Made by a program: the position numbers and the translations under genes | Notes under the pieces: model-generated | The model's input: the letters and a program-made list of their open reading frames with translations, nothing else | What the model was told of the DNA's origin: nothing | Databases searched by the model: none | Source of the DNA: an uncultured Erysipelotrichaceae bacterium | GTDB taxonomy: Bacteria > Bacillota_I > Bacilli_A > Erysipelotrichales > Erysipelotrichaceae | Length of the DNA stretch: 24,454 nucleotides | Reading direction: 5' to 3' | Assembly: GCA_902784015.1 (NCBI GenBank) | Contig: CACZTC010000083.1 | Span: 1-24,454, forward strand | Part shown: in pieces, positions 1-8,952 of the stretch | Layout: every line of letters begins with the position of its first letter | How positions within the stretch are numbered: the first letter of the stretch is position 1

Positions 1-95
1 ACATAGCCTACATCGTCAGAATGAATCTTTGTCTCATAATTCTTTATTCTCTCTTTTATTAGTGAACTAATCTCTTCTGGTCTTACTTGATTCAT
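1..95 (-). CDS. atpA: ATP synthase F1 alpha subunit, N-terminal fragment (cut by window edge)
   Basis: Only the first 31 codons and two bases are in the window. The translation begins MNQVRPEEISSLIKERIKNY, the usual amino-terminal helix of AtpA, which docks onto the delta subunit; the catalytic core lies outside. The ATG overlaps the atpH stop as ATGA, a classic translational-coupling arrangement. A strong AAAGGAGG ribosome binding site lies within the end of atpH. It follows atpH in the order expected for an atpIBEFHAGDC operon. The identification rests on the N-terminal sequence plus synteny and is secure. Confidence 0.95.
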   Translation of the reverse strand, partial: MNQVRPEEISSLIKERIKNYETKIHSDDVGY

Positions 96-637
96 GCCTG
101 ACCTCCTTTCAATAATGATTGTTTCATCTTTTCTAATTTATTCTTCATAGTTATATCTGTTACGTTATTGCCGAGAGTAACTTTGATACCAGCTATCAAG
201 TCAGGATCAACTTTATTCTCCACAACAACTTCCTTATTTGTCTTAAGTTTAAGTGCTTCTTTAATCCTTGCGATATCTTCATCTTTCAGTTTGCGCGCTG
301 AATGAACAGTTGCATGAGCTATACCAAGCTCTTCATCAGCTAAGATTAAATATTCCTTCAATATATCTTTAAGGTAATATATCCTACCTTTATCTATTAA
401 TAATTTAATTAAAGATAAAACCTCTTTATCTAAACTATTATTAAATAGATTCTCAATAAATTCTTTCTTTTCTTGTTTAGTGACTTTGACCGCTCTTAAT
501 AATCCTTCTACTTCTTCATTATCATTAAGCACACTTAAAAGAAACTCAACCTGTTCTTTTTTATCTTTAACAGTTTGGTTTTCAATCGCCACCTCATATA
601 GTCCCTGTCCGTATCTTTGCGCAACCTCAGTAATCAT
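92..637 (-). CDS. atpH: ATP synthase F1 delta subunit
   Basis: At 181 aa this is the usual size for the delta (OSCP) subunit, which forms the peripheral stalk joint between the top of the alpha/beta hexamer and the b subunits. The N-terminal half is a helical bundle beginning MITEVAQRYGQGLYEVAIEN, and the C-terminal half has the family's typical basic stretch with the segment DPDLIAGIKVTLGNNVTD, matching the conserved D-L-I-G-G motif region. The gene overlaps atpF upstream and atpA downstream by 4 bases each (ATGA), so its expression is translationally coupled to both. Nothing is missing or unusual. Confidence 0.96.
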   Translation of the reverse strand: MITEVAQRYGQGLYEVAIENQTVKDKKEQVEFLLSVLNDNEEVEGLLRAVKVTKQEKKEFIENLFNNSLDKEVLSLIKLLIDKGRIYYLKDILKEYLILADEELGIAHATVHSARKLKDEDIARIKEALKLKTNKEVVVENKVDPDLIAGIKVTLGNNVTDITMKNKLEKMKQSLLKGGQA

Positions 638-1146
638 GACTGTTTGCTCGCTTCCTTCACGAAGGCATCAATAGCGTCTTTATCAAATTCATCAACGCTC
701 TTATCGCCAATTAATTTACCTGCAGCACTCATAGCTATTTCAACCATCTCTCTCTGCATGTCTTTATACATTGCTTCTCTTTCAGCTTCGATTTGTTCAT
801 GAGCTTTTTTCTTTGTCGCTTGCGCTTCTTTATTAGCTTGATCAAGAATGCTTTGTTTTTCATCCTTAGCTTGTTTAAGCGCTGCACTTACAATTTCATC
901 AGCCTTTCCAGAAGCATCATTTAATTGTTCTAATGCCTTTTCTCTATCTTCAAATGCTCTCTTCTTTGCTTCTTCGCTTTGTTTTAGATCTTCCTGCATC
1001 TTATCAGCTCTAGCTGCTAAATATTTTTGTGCAGCTGGCCATAATAATTTATATGCAACCATAAACAAAACAAACGTACTTAGAAGTTGGACAGCCATAG
1101 TTAATAGGTTTGGGACTAATTGATTGTATACATCAACATCAATCAT
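634..1146 (-). CDS. atpF: ATP synthase F0 b subunit
   Basis: This 170-aa protein has one N-terminal membrane helix (about residues 13-35) followed by a long charged Lys/Glu/Ala-rich coiled coil, the architecture of the b subunit that forms the peripheral stalk and holds F1 against rotation. The segment LWPAAQKYLAARADKMQEDL after the helix is typical. There is a single b gene, with no b' paralogue in the operon. An AGGAAC-type ribosome binding site precedes the ATG, 18 bases after atpE. The stop overlaps the atpH start. Confidence 0.96.
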   Translation of the reverse strand: MIDVDVYNQLVPNLLTMAVQLLSTFVLFMVAYKLLWPAAQKYLAARADKMQEDLKQSEEAKKRAFEDREKALEQLNDASGKADEIVSAALKQAKDEKQSILDQANKEAQATKKKAHEQIEAEREAMYKDMQREMVEIAMSAAGKLIGDKSVDEFDKDAIDAFVKEASKQS

Positions 1147-1164
1147 AGTTCCTCATCCCTCTTA

Positions 1165-1422
<258 letters not shown>

Positions 1423-2130
1423 TTATTTCAAATCATCTGGAACTTCAACACCAACGAATACTAATGTTAAAGTAACGAAAACTAAAGTCTGTATAAATCC
1501 CGCAAATATATCAAAATATGCATGAAATAGTGGCGCAATAACTGGTCCTAGAAAATTAAAGATACTACCACCAGCTCCACATAATCTACCAATGATATTA
1601 GATAGACCTTGCGCACCTGCATATATTAAAGACATAATAATACTTCCGCATAATATATTTCCGAATAAACGAAGTGACATAGAAATGATAATTGTAAATT
1701 TACCTAGAATATTAATAGGTAATAAAACTGGAATAGGATCTAAGAAACTCTTAAACCAATTCTTAACACCACTATATTTAAATGAAGCTAATTGGGTTAT
1801 TGTCCAGCTTATTATTGCCAAAGTTAAAGTTACACTCCAGTTAGCAGTTGGTGATGATACACCAAATAAACTTAATATATTAGATAAGAAGATATAAACA
1901 GAAAGAATAATAATATATGGAGTAAATACTTGGGCATTCTTCTCCCCCACATTTTCTTTAACGCTACCATATAACTTTTCGATACCTATTAAAGCTGGAA
2001 GAATAATACCTTTAGGTTTCTCTAAAGGCTCTGCCTTTTTTAATTTATTAGTTATTATCATCATCACAATAACTAATAATATTGTTAAAGCGATAATAGT
2101 GAATATATCAGATTGAACTTTAATTCCCAT
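1423..2130 (-). CDS. atpB: ATP synthase F0 a subunit
   Basis: This 235-aa, strongly hydrophobic protein has about five or six membrane segments. It is the stator subunit that carries the two ion half-channels against the c-ring. The diagnostic helix contains SLRLFGNILCG with the essential arginine at about residue 154; the C-terminal helix (HAYFDIFAGFIQTLVFVTLT) is also typical. The ATG lies one base after the atpI stop, with an AAGGAAAG sequence upstream. Length is normal for Bacillota. If the c-ring binds Na+, this subunit would form the matching channel, but I cannot read the ion choice from it. Confidence 0.95.
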   Translation of the reverse strand: MGIKVQSDIFTIIALTILLVIVMMIITNKLKKAEPLEKPKGIILPALIGIEKLYGSVKENVGEKNAQVFTPYIIILSVYIFLSNILSLFGVSSPTANWSVTLTLAIISWTITQLASFKYSGVKNWFKSFLDPIPVLLPINILGKFTIIISMSLRLFGNILCGSIIMSLIYAGAQGLSNIIGRLCGAGGSIFNFLGPVIAPLFHAYFDIFAGFIQTLVFVTLTLVFVGVEVPDDLK

Positions 2131-2131
2131 T

Positions 2132-2479
2132 TTATATCACACTTTCCTTATATATTATAGACTCCACTATTACAGATATTTTAATAGCCATAAGTCCAAT
2201 AGCTGTTGCGAAAACATTGAAAATATTAGGCAAAAGTACAGAAATTAATAAAACTGCAGCCATTGTTAAATAATTAAGCATAAAACTCATAAATGCTTGT
2301 TTATTAGATGCATGTTGCATATCAATAACTGCATCACAAAATCTTTCAATTCTTTTTAATAAAATAACCGAAGTAAGAGCGCCAAGTAAAAAACCGCACG
2401 CAATACGGTAATTAATTAGAACTGTCCCAATACCAATTAATAATAAAATCTTATATACTTTCCAAACTCTATCTGTCAT
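2132..2479 (-). CDS. atpI: ATP synthase-associated protein I (AtpI-like)
   Basis: This 115-aa protein has four predicted membrane helices and sits at the head of the atp operon, where atpI is found in most bacteria. AtpI helps assemble the c-ring and has been linked to Mg2+ supply. The family is poorly conserved, so the name rests mainly on size, hydrophobicity and position. No clear Shine-Dalgarno sequence precedes the ATG. The predicted promoter leaves a leader of only about 16 bases, so translation may start weakly or with little leader pairing. The stop is one base before atpB. Confidence 0.8.
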   Translation of the reverse strand: MTDRVWKVYKILLLIGIGTVLINYRIACGFLLGALTSVILLKRIERFCDAVIDMQHASNKQAFMSFMLNYLTMAAVLLISVLLPNIFNVFATAIGLMAIKISVIVESIIYKESVI

Positions 2480-2502
2480 ATATTAGTTACTTTACTTATA
2501 CT

Positions 2503-2531
2503 ATTCTAATAAAGAAAAAGAGACCTATCAA
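2503..2531 (-). promoter_or_regulatory. Sigma-A promoter for the atp operon
   Basis: Reading the minus strand, TTGATA (2531-2526) and TAGAAT (2508-2503) are separated by exactly 17 bases, a good match to the sigma-A consensus. The start of transcription would fall near 2496, just ahead of the atpI ATG at 2479. The rest of the 187-base gap up to the uvrA terminator shows nothing else I can support. Confidence 0.6.
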
Positions 2532-2633
2532 CTGTTATATGAAGACTCATCAATTATTTATTTAATTATGTGATTATAGGCACGAAAATATTTCCAAAAT
2601 TATTATAAATAAAGCTTTTTTTATGAATTATTA

Positions 2634-2660
2634 AATTAAAACCAGCATAATATATGCTGG
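2634..2660 (-). terminator. Rho-independent terminator of uvrA
   Basis: A perfect 8-bp stem (CCAGCATA and TATGCTGG, 2642-2660) with a 3-base loop lies just past the uvrA stop. On the minus strand it is followed by TTTTAATTT. It ends the mutS-uvrA transcript and insulates the atp promoter. Confidence 0.8.
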
Positions 2661-2666
2661 CTTCAA

Positions 2667-5516
2667 TTACATATTCTTCTTTGTCCACTCTAGAGCTTTA
2701 TTTATATATTCACCCGTATAACTTTTTTTATTCTTAGCTACTGTTTCAGGCGTTCCAGTAGCGATAACTTCGCCACCATTATCCCCACCTTCAGGTCCTA
2801 AATCAATAATCCAGTCAGCACTCTTAATAACATCCAAATTATGTTCAATCACAATAACCGTATCCCCATTATCAACTATTCTTTGTAGAACGCTTATTAA
2901 TCTTTTAACGTCTTCAGTATGTAAGCCCGTTGTTGGCTCATCAAGAATATAAATAGTTCTTCCGGTTGCTTTCTTTTGTAATTCAGAAGCTAATTTAACC
3001 CTCTGTGCCTCTCCCCCAGAAAGAGTCGTAGAAGATTGGCCTAGCTTAATATAACCTAAGCCTACATCAAATAAAGTCTGTAATTTATTCTTTATCTTCG
3101 GTAAATTCTGGAAGAAAGTCAGAGCTTCTTCTACTGGCATCTCTAAGACTTCATATATATTTTTACCTTTATATGTACATTCTAAAGTTTCTTCATTATA
3201 TCTTTTACCACCACATATTTCGCATGGCACATATACATCAGGTAAGAAATTCATCGAGATAGTTTTAACACCATCGCCCCAACAAGCTTCACATCTTCCT
3301 CCTCTTACATTGAAAGAGAATCTACCTTTATCATAACCACGCATTCTAGCTTCTGGTGTTTTCGCAAATAAATCTCTTATATCATCAAAGACTTTAGTAT
3401 AAGTAGCTGGATTAGAACGTGGTGTTCTACCAATTGGATCTTGATCTATTTGGACTAATTTATCTATATTTTCTAAACCTTTAATACTTTTATATTTACC
3501 AGGTTTAATTTTCTGTCTATTTAAATTGACTAAAACGGCCTTCATTAAAATTTCATTTACTAATGTACTCTTGCCTGATCCTGATACGCCTGTAACCAAA
3601 ATTAATTTTCCTAAAGGAAATTTCACATTAATATCTTTAAGATTATGTTGGGCAGCTCCTTTAATTTCGATAAATTCGCCACTTCCTTTTCTTCTTTTTT
3701 CAGGTAAAGGTATAATCTTTTTACCGCTTAAATATTGACCTGTAATAGAATCTTTATTATTCATTATATCTTTAGGCGTACCACTAGCGATAACCTCTCC
3801 CCCATGGATTCCCGCTCCAGGGCCAATATCTACTATCCAATCGGCATTCATCATTGTTTCTTCATCATGCTCAACCACAATCAAAGAATTGCCTAGATCT
3901 CTCATATTTTTAAGTGTGGCTATTAATTTGGCATTATCTCTTTGGTGTAAACCAATGCTTGGCTCATCTAAAACATATAAAACACCAGATAATTTAGAAC
4001 CAATTTGGGTAGCTAATCTAATACGTTGAGCTTCGCCTCCAGAAAGTGTTCCTGCTAATCGATCTAAAGTTAAATATTCTAAACCTACATCTTTTAAGAA
4101 TTGTAATCTATTCTTTATTTCTTTTAGAACCATATCAGCTATCTTTGTTTCTTCAACACCTAGCTTTAATTCTTCTACCCACTTTAAAGCTTTATCTACT
4201 GACATAGATGTAAATTCAGTAATATTCTTATCCCCAACTTTTACTGATAAAGCTTGTTCATTTAGTCTTCTGCCTTCACAAGTTGGACATAAACTTTCTA
4301 CCATATAAGAGTGATACCATTCTTTATTCATTGAAGAAGTAGTTTCAACATATCTTCTTTCGATTAAGCTTTTTATACCTTCAACATAATCATTTCTAGT
4401 ATATTTATTGCCACCACTACTAGTAATTGAATATTTAATAGGTTCATCACTACCATATAATATGTAATCTAATTGTTTTTGAGTGAAGCTCTTTATTGGC
4501 TTATCTAAAGGAATCTTATAATGCTTTAGAAGTACCATGAATGTTTGCCATTCAATATTTTCTGTATCTACAATATTTTTATAATATCTTATGCCCCCTT
4601 CCCTAATACTTAAACTAGGATCAGGAATAAGATTATCTATATCTACTTCTTCTGTTATACCTAGACCATGACAAGTCTCACATGCACCTAATGGTGCATT
4701 AAAAGAAAATAGTCTTGGTTCTAAAGAAGGAACTGAGAAACCACATATTCTACAAGCGAAATGTGAAGAGAATAATACTTCCTCTTCTTGCATCATAACT
4801 ATTACTTTTCCATTAGATAAATTAACAGCTGTTTCAATTGAATCATGTATACGCGATTTATTATCATCGCTTTTCACAATTCTATCTACCACAACATCAA
4901 TATCATGTCTTTGATTCTTTTCTAAATTAATATCATCTTCTAATAGTTTTATTTCTTTATCGACTCTTACTCTTACATAACCTTCTTTTAATAATTTTTC
5001 AAAAGTATCTTTGAAAGTTCCCTTACGATTAGAAACAATTGGCGCCATGATAGTTAATTTAGTTTTATTATCAACTTTCATAACTGTATTAACCATTTCG
5101 GTAATTGTTTGTCCAGTAATAGGAATATTATGATTAGGACAATAAGGAACACCAATACGGGCATATAAAAGACGTAAATAATCATAAATCTCTGTAACTG
5201 TACCTACTGTAGATCTAGGATTATTACTAGTGGTTTTTTGATCAATTGATATAGCTGGGGATAGGCCTTCGATTAATTCAACATCTGGTTTATCCACCCC
5301 ACCCAAAAACATCCTGGCATAGGCAGATAAAGATTCAACATATCTTCTTTGTCCTTCAGCGTAAATTGTATCGAAGGCGAGACTAGTCTTACCGCTACCA
5401 GATAAACCTGTCATAACGACCATCTTATTTTTAGGTATATCCACATCGATATTTTTAAGATTATTCTCTTTAGCTCCACGAATAATTAATGTATCTAGAC
5501 TATTACTTTTCTTCAT
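2667..5516 (-). CDS. uvrA: Excinuclease ABC subunit A
   Basis: This 949-aa UvrA is full length (usual 930-960). UvrA dimers scan DNA for bulky lesions, load UvrB and start nucleotide excision repair. Both ABC ATPase modules are present: Walker A GLSGSGKT at 37-44 and GVSGSGKST near 642, and signature LSGGEAQR in each half followed by LDEPSIGLH and LDEPTTGLH. Zinc modules are visible as CRICG paired with CETCHG (about 254-285) and CEAC paired with CEICGG (about 742-775). The start overlaps the last 14 bases of mutS, with GGAG seven bases upstream, so it is probably translated by coupling from mutS. The gene ends at a strong terminator. No anomaly. Confidence 0.98.
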   Translation of the reverse strand: MKKSNSLDTLIIRGAKENNLKNIDVDIPKNKMVVMTGLSGSGKTSLAFDTIYAEGQRRYVESLSAYARMFLGGVDKPDVELIEGLSPAISIDQKTTSNNPRSTVGTVTEIYDYLRLLYARIGVPYCPNHNIPITGQTITEMVNTVMKVDNKTKLTIMAPIVSNRKGTFKDTFEKLLKEGYVRVRVDKEIKLLEDDINLEKNQRHDIDVVVDRIVKSDDNKSRIHDSIETAVNLSNGKVIVMMQEEEVLFSSHFACRICGFSVPSLEPRLFSFNAPLGACETCHGLGITEEVDIDNLIPDPSLSIREGGIRYYKNIVDTENIEWQTFMVLLKHYKIPLDKPIKSFTQKQLDYILYGSDEPIKYSITSSGGNKYTRNDYVEGIKSLIERRYVETTSSMNKEWYHSYMVESLCPTCEGRRLNEQALSVKVGDKNITEFTSMSVDKALKWVEELKLGVEETKIADMVLKEIKNRLQFLKDVGLEYLTLDRLAGTLSGGEAQRIRLATQIGSKLSGVLYVLDEPSIGLHQRDNAKLIATLKNMRDLGNSLIVVEHDEETMMNADWIVDIGPGAGIHGGEVIASGTPKDIMNNKDSITGQYLSGKKIIPLPEKRRKGSGEFIEIKGAAQHNLKDINVKFPLGKLILVTGVSGSGKSTLVNEILMKAVLVNLNRQKIKPGKYKSIKGLENIDKLVQIDQDPIGRTPRSNPATYTKVFDDIRDLFAKTPEARMRGYDKGRFSFNVRGGRCEACWGDGVKTISMNFLPDVYVPCEICGGKRYNEETLECTYKGKNIYEVLEMPVEEALTFFQNLPKIKNKLQTLFDVGLGYIKLGQSSTTLSGGEAQRVKLASELQKKATGRTIYILDEPTTGLHTEDVKRLISVLQRIVDNGDTVIVIEHNLDVIKSADWIIDLGPEGGDNGGEVIATGTPETVAKNKKSYTGEYINKALEWTKKNM

Positions 5517-8028
5517 CTATAATCTCCACTAAATCGCTTAATAATAAGAGTGCTTCTTTAGGTGTCAAATCATCAGTATCTGTACTTAATAAAATATCTT
5601 TAACTTTATTCATACTCTTATCTTCTTTTTCGACTTCAATGAATTGGAAAGATTGTTGAACAATTTGTTTTTTACTTTCTAATTCTGCTTGTAGACCTTT
5701 AGCTCTTTCTATTACTGAAGCTGGTAGGCCAGCTAAACGGGCTACATTAATACCATAAGAATGTCCAACAGGACCATCTTTAACTTTATATAAGAATGTT
5801 ACTTCCTCATCATTTTCTTTAACCATTACATGAACATTTTTCATATTTGTAATACTATCCGACAAGGTTGTAAGTTCATGATAATGCGTACTAAATAAGG
5901 TTTTAGCTTTTACATTATTAGCGATATATTCAATGATAGCTTGAGCTAAAGCCATGCCATCATAAGTGCTAGTCCCTCTACCTATTTCATCAAATAAGAT
6001 TAATGAATTATTAGTTGCGCTTTGCAGGGCATTATTAGCTTCCTTCATCTCTACCATGAAAGTCGATTCACCACTAATAATGTCATCACTAGCCCCAATT
6101 CTCGTAAATATCTTATCGAATATTGGCATATTACATTCTTCGGCTGGTACATAAGAACCCATCTGCGCCATAATCACAATTAAAGCCACCTGTCTCATAT
6201 AAGTAGACTTACCACCCATATTAGGACCAGTTATTAATAAAATATAATCTTCATCATTTAGATATATATCATTACTAACATATTTTGGATTCTTTAATAA
6301 TTCATCCAAAATAGGATGCTTACCACCTTTAATATCTAAAATAGCTTCATTAAATATAGGTCTTCTATATTGATGATTAGCGCTGACTTCGCTAAGGGCT
6401 GCATAGACATCTAATTCAGCCAAAGCTTTACTTAATTTTTGTAATCTAGGTAAATAAGTTTTTATTAAATCAATGATATTTTGGTATAGCTGTTTTTCTA
6501 ATCTTATCGCATTCTCTTCTGCATGTAAGATTTCATCTTCTTTTTCTTTTAATTCTTCTGAAATAAATCTTTCATTATTAGTTAATGTTTGTTTTCTAAT
6601 ATAACCCCATGCTTCTTCTACTTGCCTAGCTTGGGCTTTAGAAATTTCAATATAATAGCCAAAGACTTTATTATAGCCAATCTTTAAAGTCTTTATTCCT
6701 GTTCTTTCTCTTTCTTTAGCTTCTAATGATGCAATATAATCTTTACCACTTCTTTGGATTATTCTAGCCTTATCTAATTCTTCATTATAACTATCTCTAA
6801 ATAATCCGCCCTCACTAATAGTTACAGGAGGCTCTTCCACAAAAGCATCTTTTAATTCTTTATATAAATCTTCTAATTGATCTATCTCTTTATATTCTTT
6901 AAATTCTTCGCTTTCAATTAATCTAAATATATCTGGAACTACTTCTAATGATTTAGTTAAGCGCTGTAAATCTATTGGACTGGCGCTATTCATCGCAATT
7001 CTACCTATAATTCTTTGTAAATCATAAATCTTAGCGAAATCTTCCATTAAAGCACTTCGATTCATGAAATTATCTATTAGCCAAGCTATTCTATCTTGTC
7101 TTTTGATTATTTCTTTCTTATTTAATAATGGTTTCTCTATCCATTTTTTTAATTCTCTAGAACCCATTGCGCTATTACATTCATCTAAAAATGACCAAAG
7201 AGTAATGGCTTTATTAGTATCATGTAATGATTTAGTTAATTCTAAATTTTGTAGTGTTGCATAATCATATTGAAGATAATCATTTTCATTTTCTACTTCA
7301 ACTACTTGAAGATGAGCTAATATATTCTTTTGCGTAGCTTCAAGATAATTCAACATTCTGCCATAGGTAATTAAGTCATATTCTTTATTAATATCACCTA
7401 TTAAAGGCTTATATTCTTCCTTAATATTAACTTCATCACAATATGAAATAACTAGGCCTTCCTCTCTCAATATCTTTATTATTCTTTCTTTAATATCGCT
7501 AGCTAATACTACTTCTTTAACATTCCACTTTAATAATGTTTGTAGTAATACATTATCTTTATGAGCAATATTCTCGATATAATTCTCGCCTGTACTAACT
7601 TCTGCGATACCTAAAGCATAGCCATAATTATAATCATGAATTGAAGCTAAATATACAGAAGCTTTATCATCTAAAATATCATCCATGATGGTACCAGGCG
7701 TGATAACTTTTATGACATCTCTTTCCACTAATTTAGGGCTATCTTTTGGATCTGTTAATTGTTCGCAAATAGCTACTTTATAACCTCTATTAACTAGACG
7801 CTGAATATATGGAGTAACAGAATGATGAGGTACGCCGCACATTGGTATCCTATCTTCCACTCCTGCATTCTTACCGGTTAATACTAAATCTAATTCTCTT
7901 GAAGCTACTTCGGCATCTTCAAAAAACATCTCATAAAAGTCACCAACGCGATAAAAAAGTAGCGCATCTTCATACGCTTTTTTAATATCTAAATATTGTT
8001 CAACCATTGGTGAATATTTCTGTGCCAT
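5503..8028 (-). CDS. mutS: DNA mismatch repair protein MutS
   Basis: This 841-aa protein is a full-length MutS1. It recognises mismatches and, with ATP, acts as a sliding clamp that recruits downstream repair. The mismatch-wedging F-x-E motif is at Phe31-Glu33 within GDFYEMFF. The Walker A motif GPNMGGKST is near 601-609, followed by the DEIGRGTSTYDG Walker B region and STHYHEL. MutL is not next to it; uvrA follows with a 14-base overlap. The ATG has no Shine-Dalgarno sequence and lies only nine bases downstream of an extended -10 element, so the transcript is probably leaderless or nearly so. Met8 is an alternative start but also lacks an RBS and would shorten the conserved N-terminus. Confidence 0.98.
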   Translation of the reverse strand: MAQKYSPMVEQYLDIKKAYEDALLFYRVGDFYEMFFEDAEVASRELDLVLTGKNAGVEDRIPMCGVPHHSVTPYIQRLVNRGYKVAICEQLTDPKDSPKLVERDVIKVITPGTIMDDILDDKASVYLASIHDYNYGYALGIAEVSTGENYIENIAHKDNVLLQTLLKWNVKEVVLASDIKERIIKILREEGLVISYCDEVNIKEEYKPLIGDINKEYDLITYGRMLNYLEATQKNILAHLQVVEVENENDYLQYDYATLQNLELTKSLHDTNKAITLWSFLDECNSAMGSRELKKWIEKPLLNKKEIIKRQDRIAWLIDNFMNRSALMEDFAKIYDLQRIIGRIAMNSASPIDLQRLTKSLEVVPDIFRLIESEEFKEYKEIDQLEDLYKELKDAFVEEPPVTISEGGLFRDSYNEELDKARIIQRSGKDYIASLEAKERERTGIKTLKIGYNKVFGYYIEISKAQARQVEEAWGYIRKQTLTNNERFISEELKEKEDEILHAEENAIRLEKQLYQNIIDLIKTYLPRLQKLSKALAELDVYAALSEVSANHQYRRPIFNEAILDIKGGKHPILDELLKNPKYVSNDIYLNDEDYILLITGPNMGGKSTYMRQVALIVIMAQMGSYVPAEECNMPIFDKIFTRIGASDDIISGESTFMVEMKEANNALQSATNNSLILFDEIGRGTSTYDGMALAQAIIEYIANNVKAKTLFSTHYHELTTLSDSITNMKNVHVMVKENDEEVTFLYKVKDGPVGHSYGINVARLAGLPASVIERAKGLQAELESKKQIVQQSFQFIEVEKEDKSMNKVKDILLSTDTDDLTPKEALLLLSDLVEIIDEEK

Positions 8029-8037
8029 GTGTTTGTA

Positions 8038-8046
8038 ATTATAACA
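8038..8046 (-). promoter_or_regulatory. Extended -10 promoter of mutS-uvrA
   Basis: TGTTATAAT on the minus strand is a perfect TGn-TATAAT extended -10. No good -35 is visible 16-18 bases upstream. Its end is nine bases from the mutS ATG, predicting a 5' leader of about 0-4 nucleotides. Confidence 0.6.
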
Positions 8047-8176
8047 TAGAGCGCTATTTATAATTTATTGAGCACTTTTTAGCTTTTAATAATCAAATCC
8101 TATTATATGTTTTAATAAATCAAGTTATAAAAATATACATTTTCTTATTTCTTGTGATATATTTACGACAGTAAAT

Positions 8177-8905
8177 ATGTTGTTTATTAATAGGAAAAAG
8201 AAAAAGATAGCGCTACTCTTTCTTTGTCTAGGTAAAGACAATGATTTTTTTAATGAAATCCATTCTTCTTTTGAAAAATTCTTTTTACCAAAATTAGAAA
8301 AACATTATTTTGTCTTTACTGATGAAATTAAACGTTATCGTACTTCTAAACATGTATATCCTTTTGATGTACATAGTTTACCTGAACCATTAAATGAAGT
8401 TTTAAAGATACATCATTTTTTATCTAAAGAAGATTTATATAATGGTTATGATTATATGGCTATGGTTGATACAAAATATTTTGTATCACAAAAAATCAAT
8501 GATAAAGATTTACTACCACGTAGTATTCTCAATGAGAGATTTAGTTTTTTAATTGATCATCGCTTTGATAATTTACATATAGAAGAATATCCATATGAAA
8601 GAAATCATGAATCTAAAGCTTTTGTGAATTATAATCGCGGTAAATATTATATATCTGACTCATTAGTGGTTGGTGAAGCAAGTGCCTTTTTAGATATGTG
8701 TCATGAATTGGATGATAATATCTTAGCTGATCTTAATAATAACTATATATGTAAGGATGTTATTCAAACACATTTAAATAAATATATTGTTAATATTGTT
8801 GATTGTCGTTATATAGATCGTCTTGATGGTTTATTTAATCATAAGAGTGAGGAAATTAAAAATGACGAAGAAAATAGCGATAATGAAGAAAATATATCCG
8901 AATAG
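8177..8905 (+). CDS. GT6-like (ABO-family fold) glycosyltransferase homologue, catalytic motifs lost
   Basis: The 242-aa product aligns from memory with bacterial family 6 glycosyltransferases, relatives of the blood-group A/B enzymes. Matches are the start KIALLFLCLGK (10-20), LEKHYFVFTDE (40-50), HHFLSKED (79-86), YPYERNHESKAF (138-149), GKYYIS (155-160) and THLNKY (198-203). The key residues differ. The metal/donor motif, DxD in animals and NxN in known bacterial enzymes, aligns with Asp-Thr-Lys (98-100). The WHDES block before HLNKY is replaced by residues 194-198, with Gln197 in the place of the catalytic Glu. The acidic, low-complexity tail (about 225-242) is unusual. There is no signal peptide or membrane helix. 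The start has no Shine-Dalgarno sequence. Fold assignment is fairly firm; loss of activity is inferred. Confidence 0.75.
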   Translation: MLFINRKKKKIALLFLCLGKDNDFFNEIHSSFEKFFLPKLEKHYFVFTDEIKRYRTSKHVYPFDVHSLPEPLNEVLKIHHFLSKEDLYNGYDYMAMVDTKYFVSQKINDKDLLPRSILNERFSFLIDHRFDNLHIEEYPYERNHESKAFVNYNRGKYYISDSLVVGEASAFLDMCHELDDNILADLNNNYICKDVIQTHLNKYIVNIVDCRYIDRLDGLFNHKSEEIKNDEENSDNEENISE

Positions 8906-8952
8906 TATATACAAGGTGTATTATAGTAATAATATAAAAACGGAGGGAGCCT

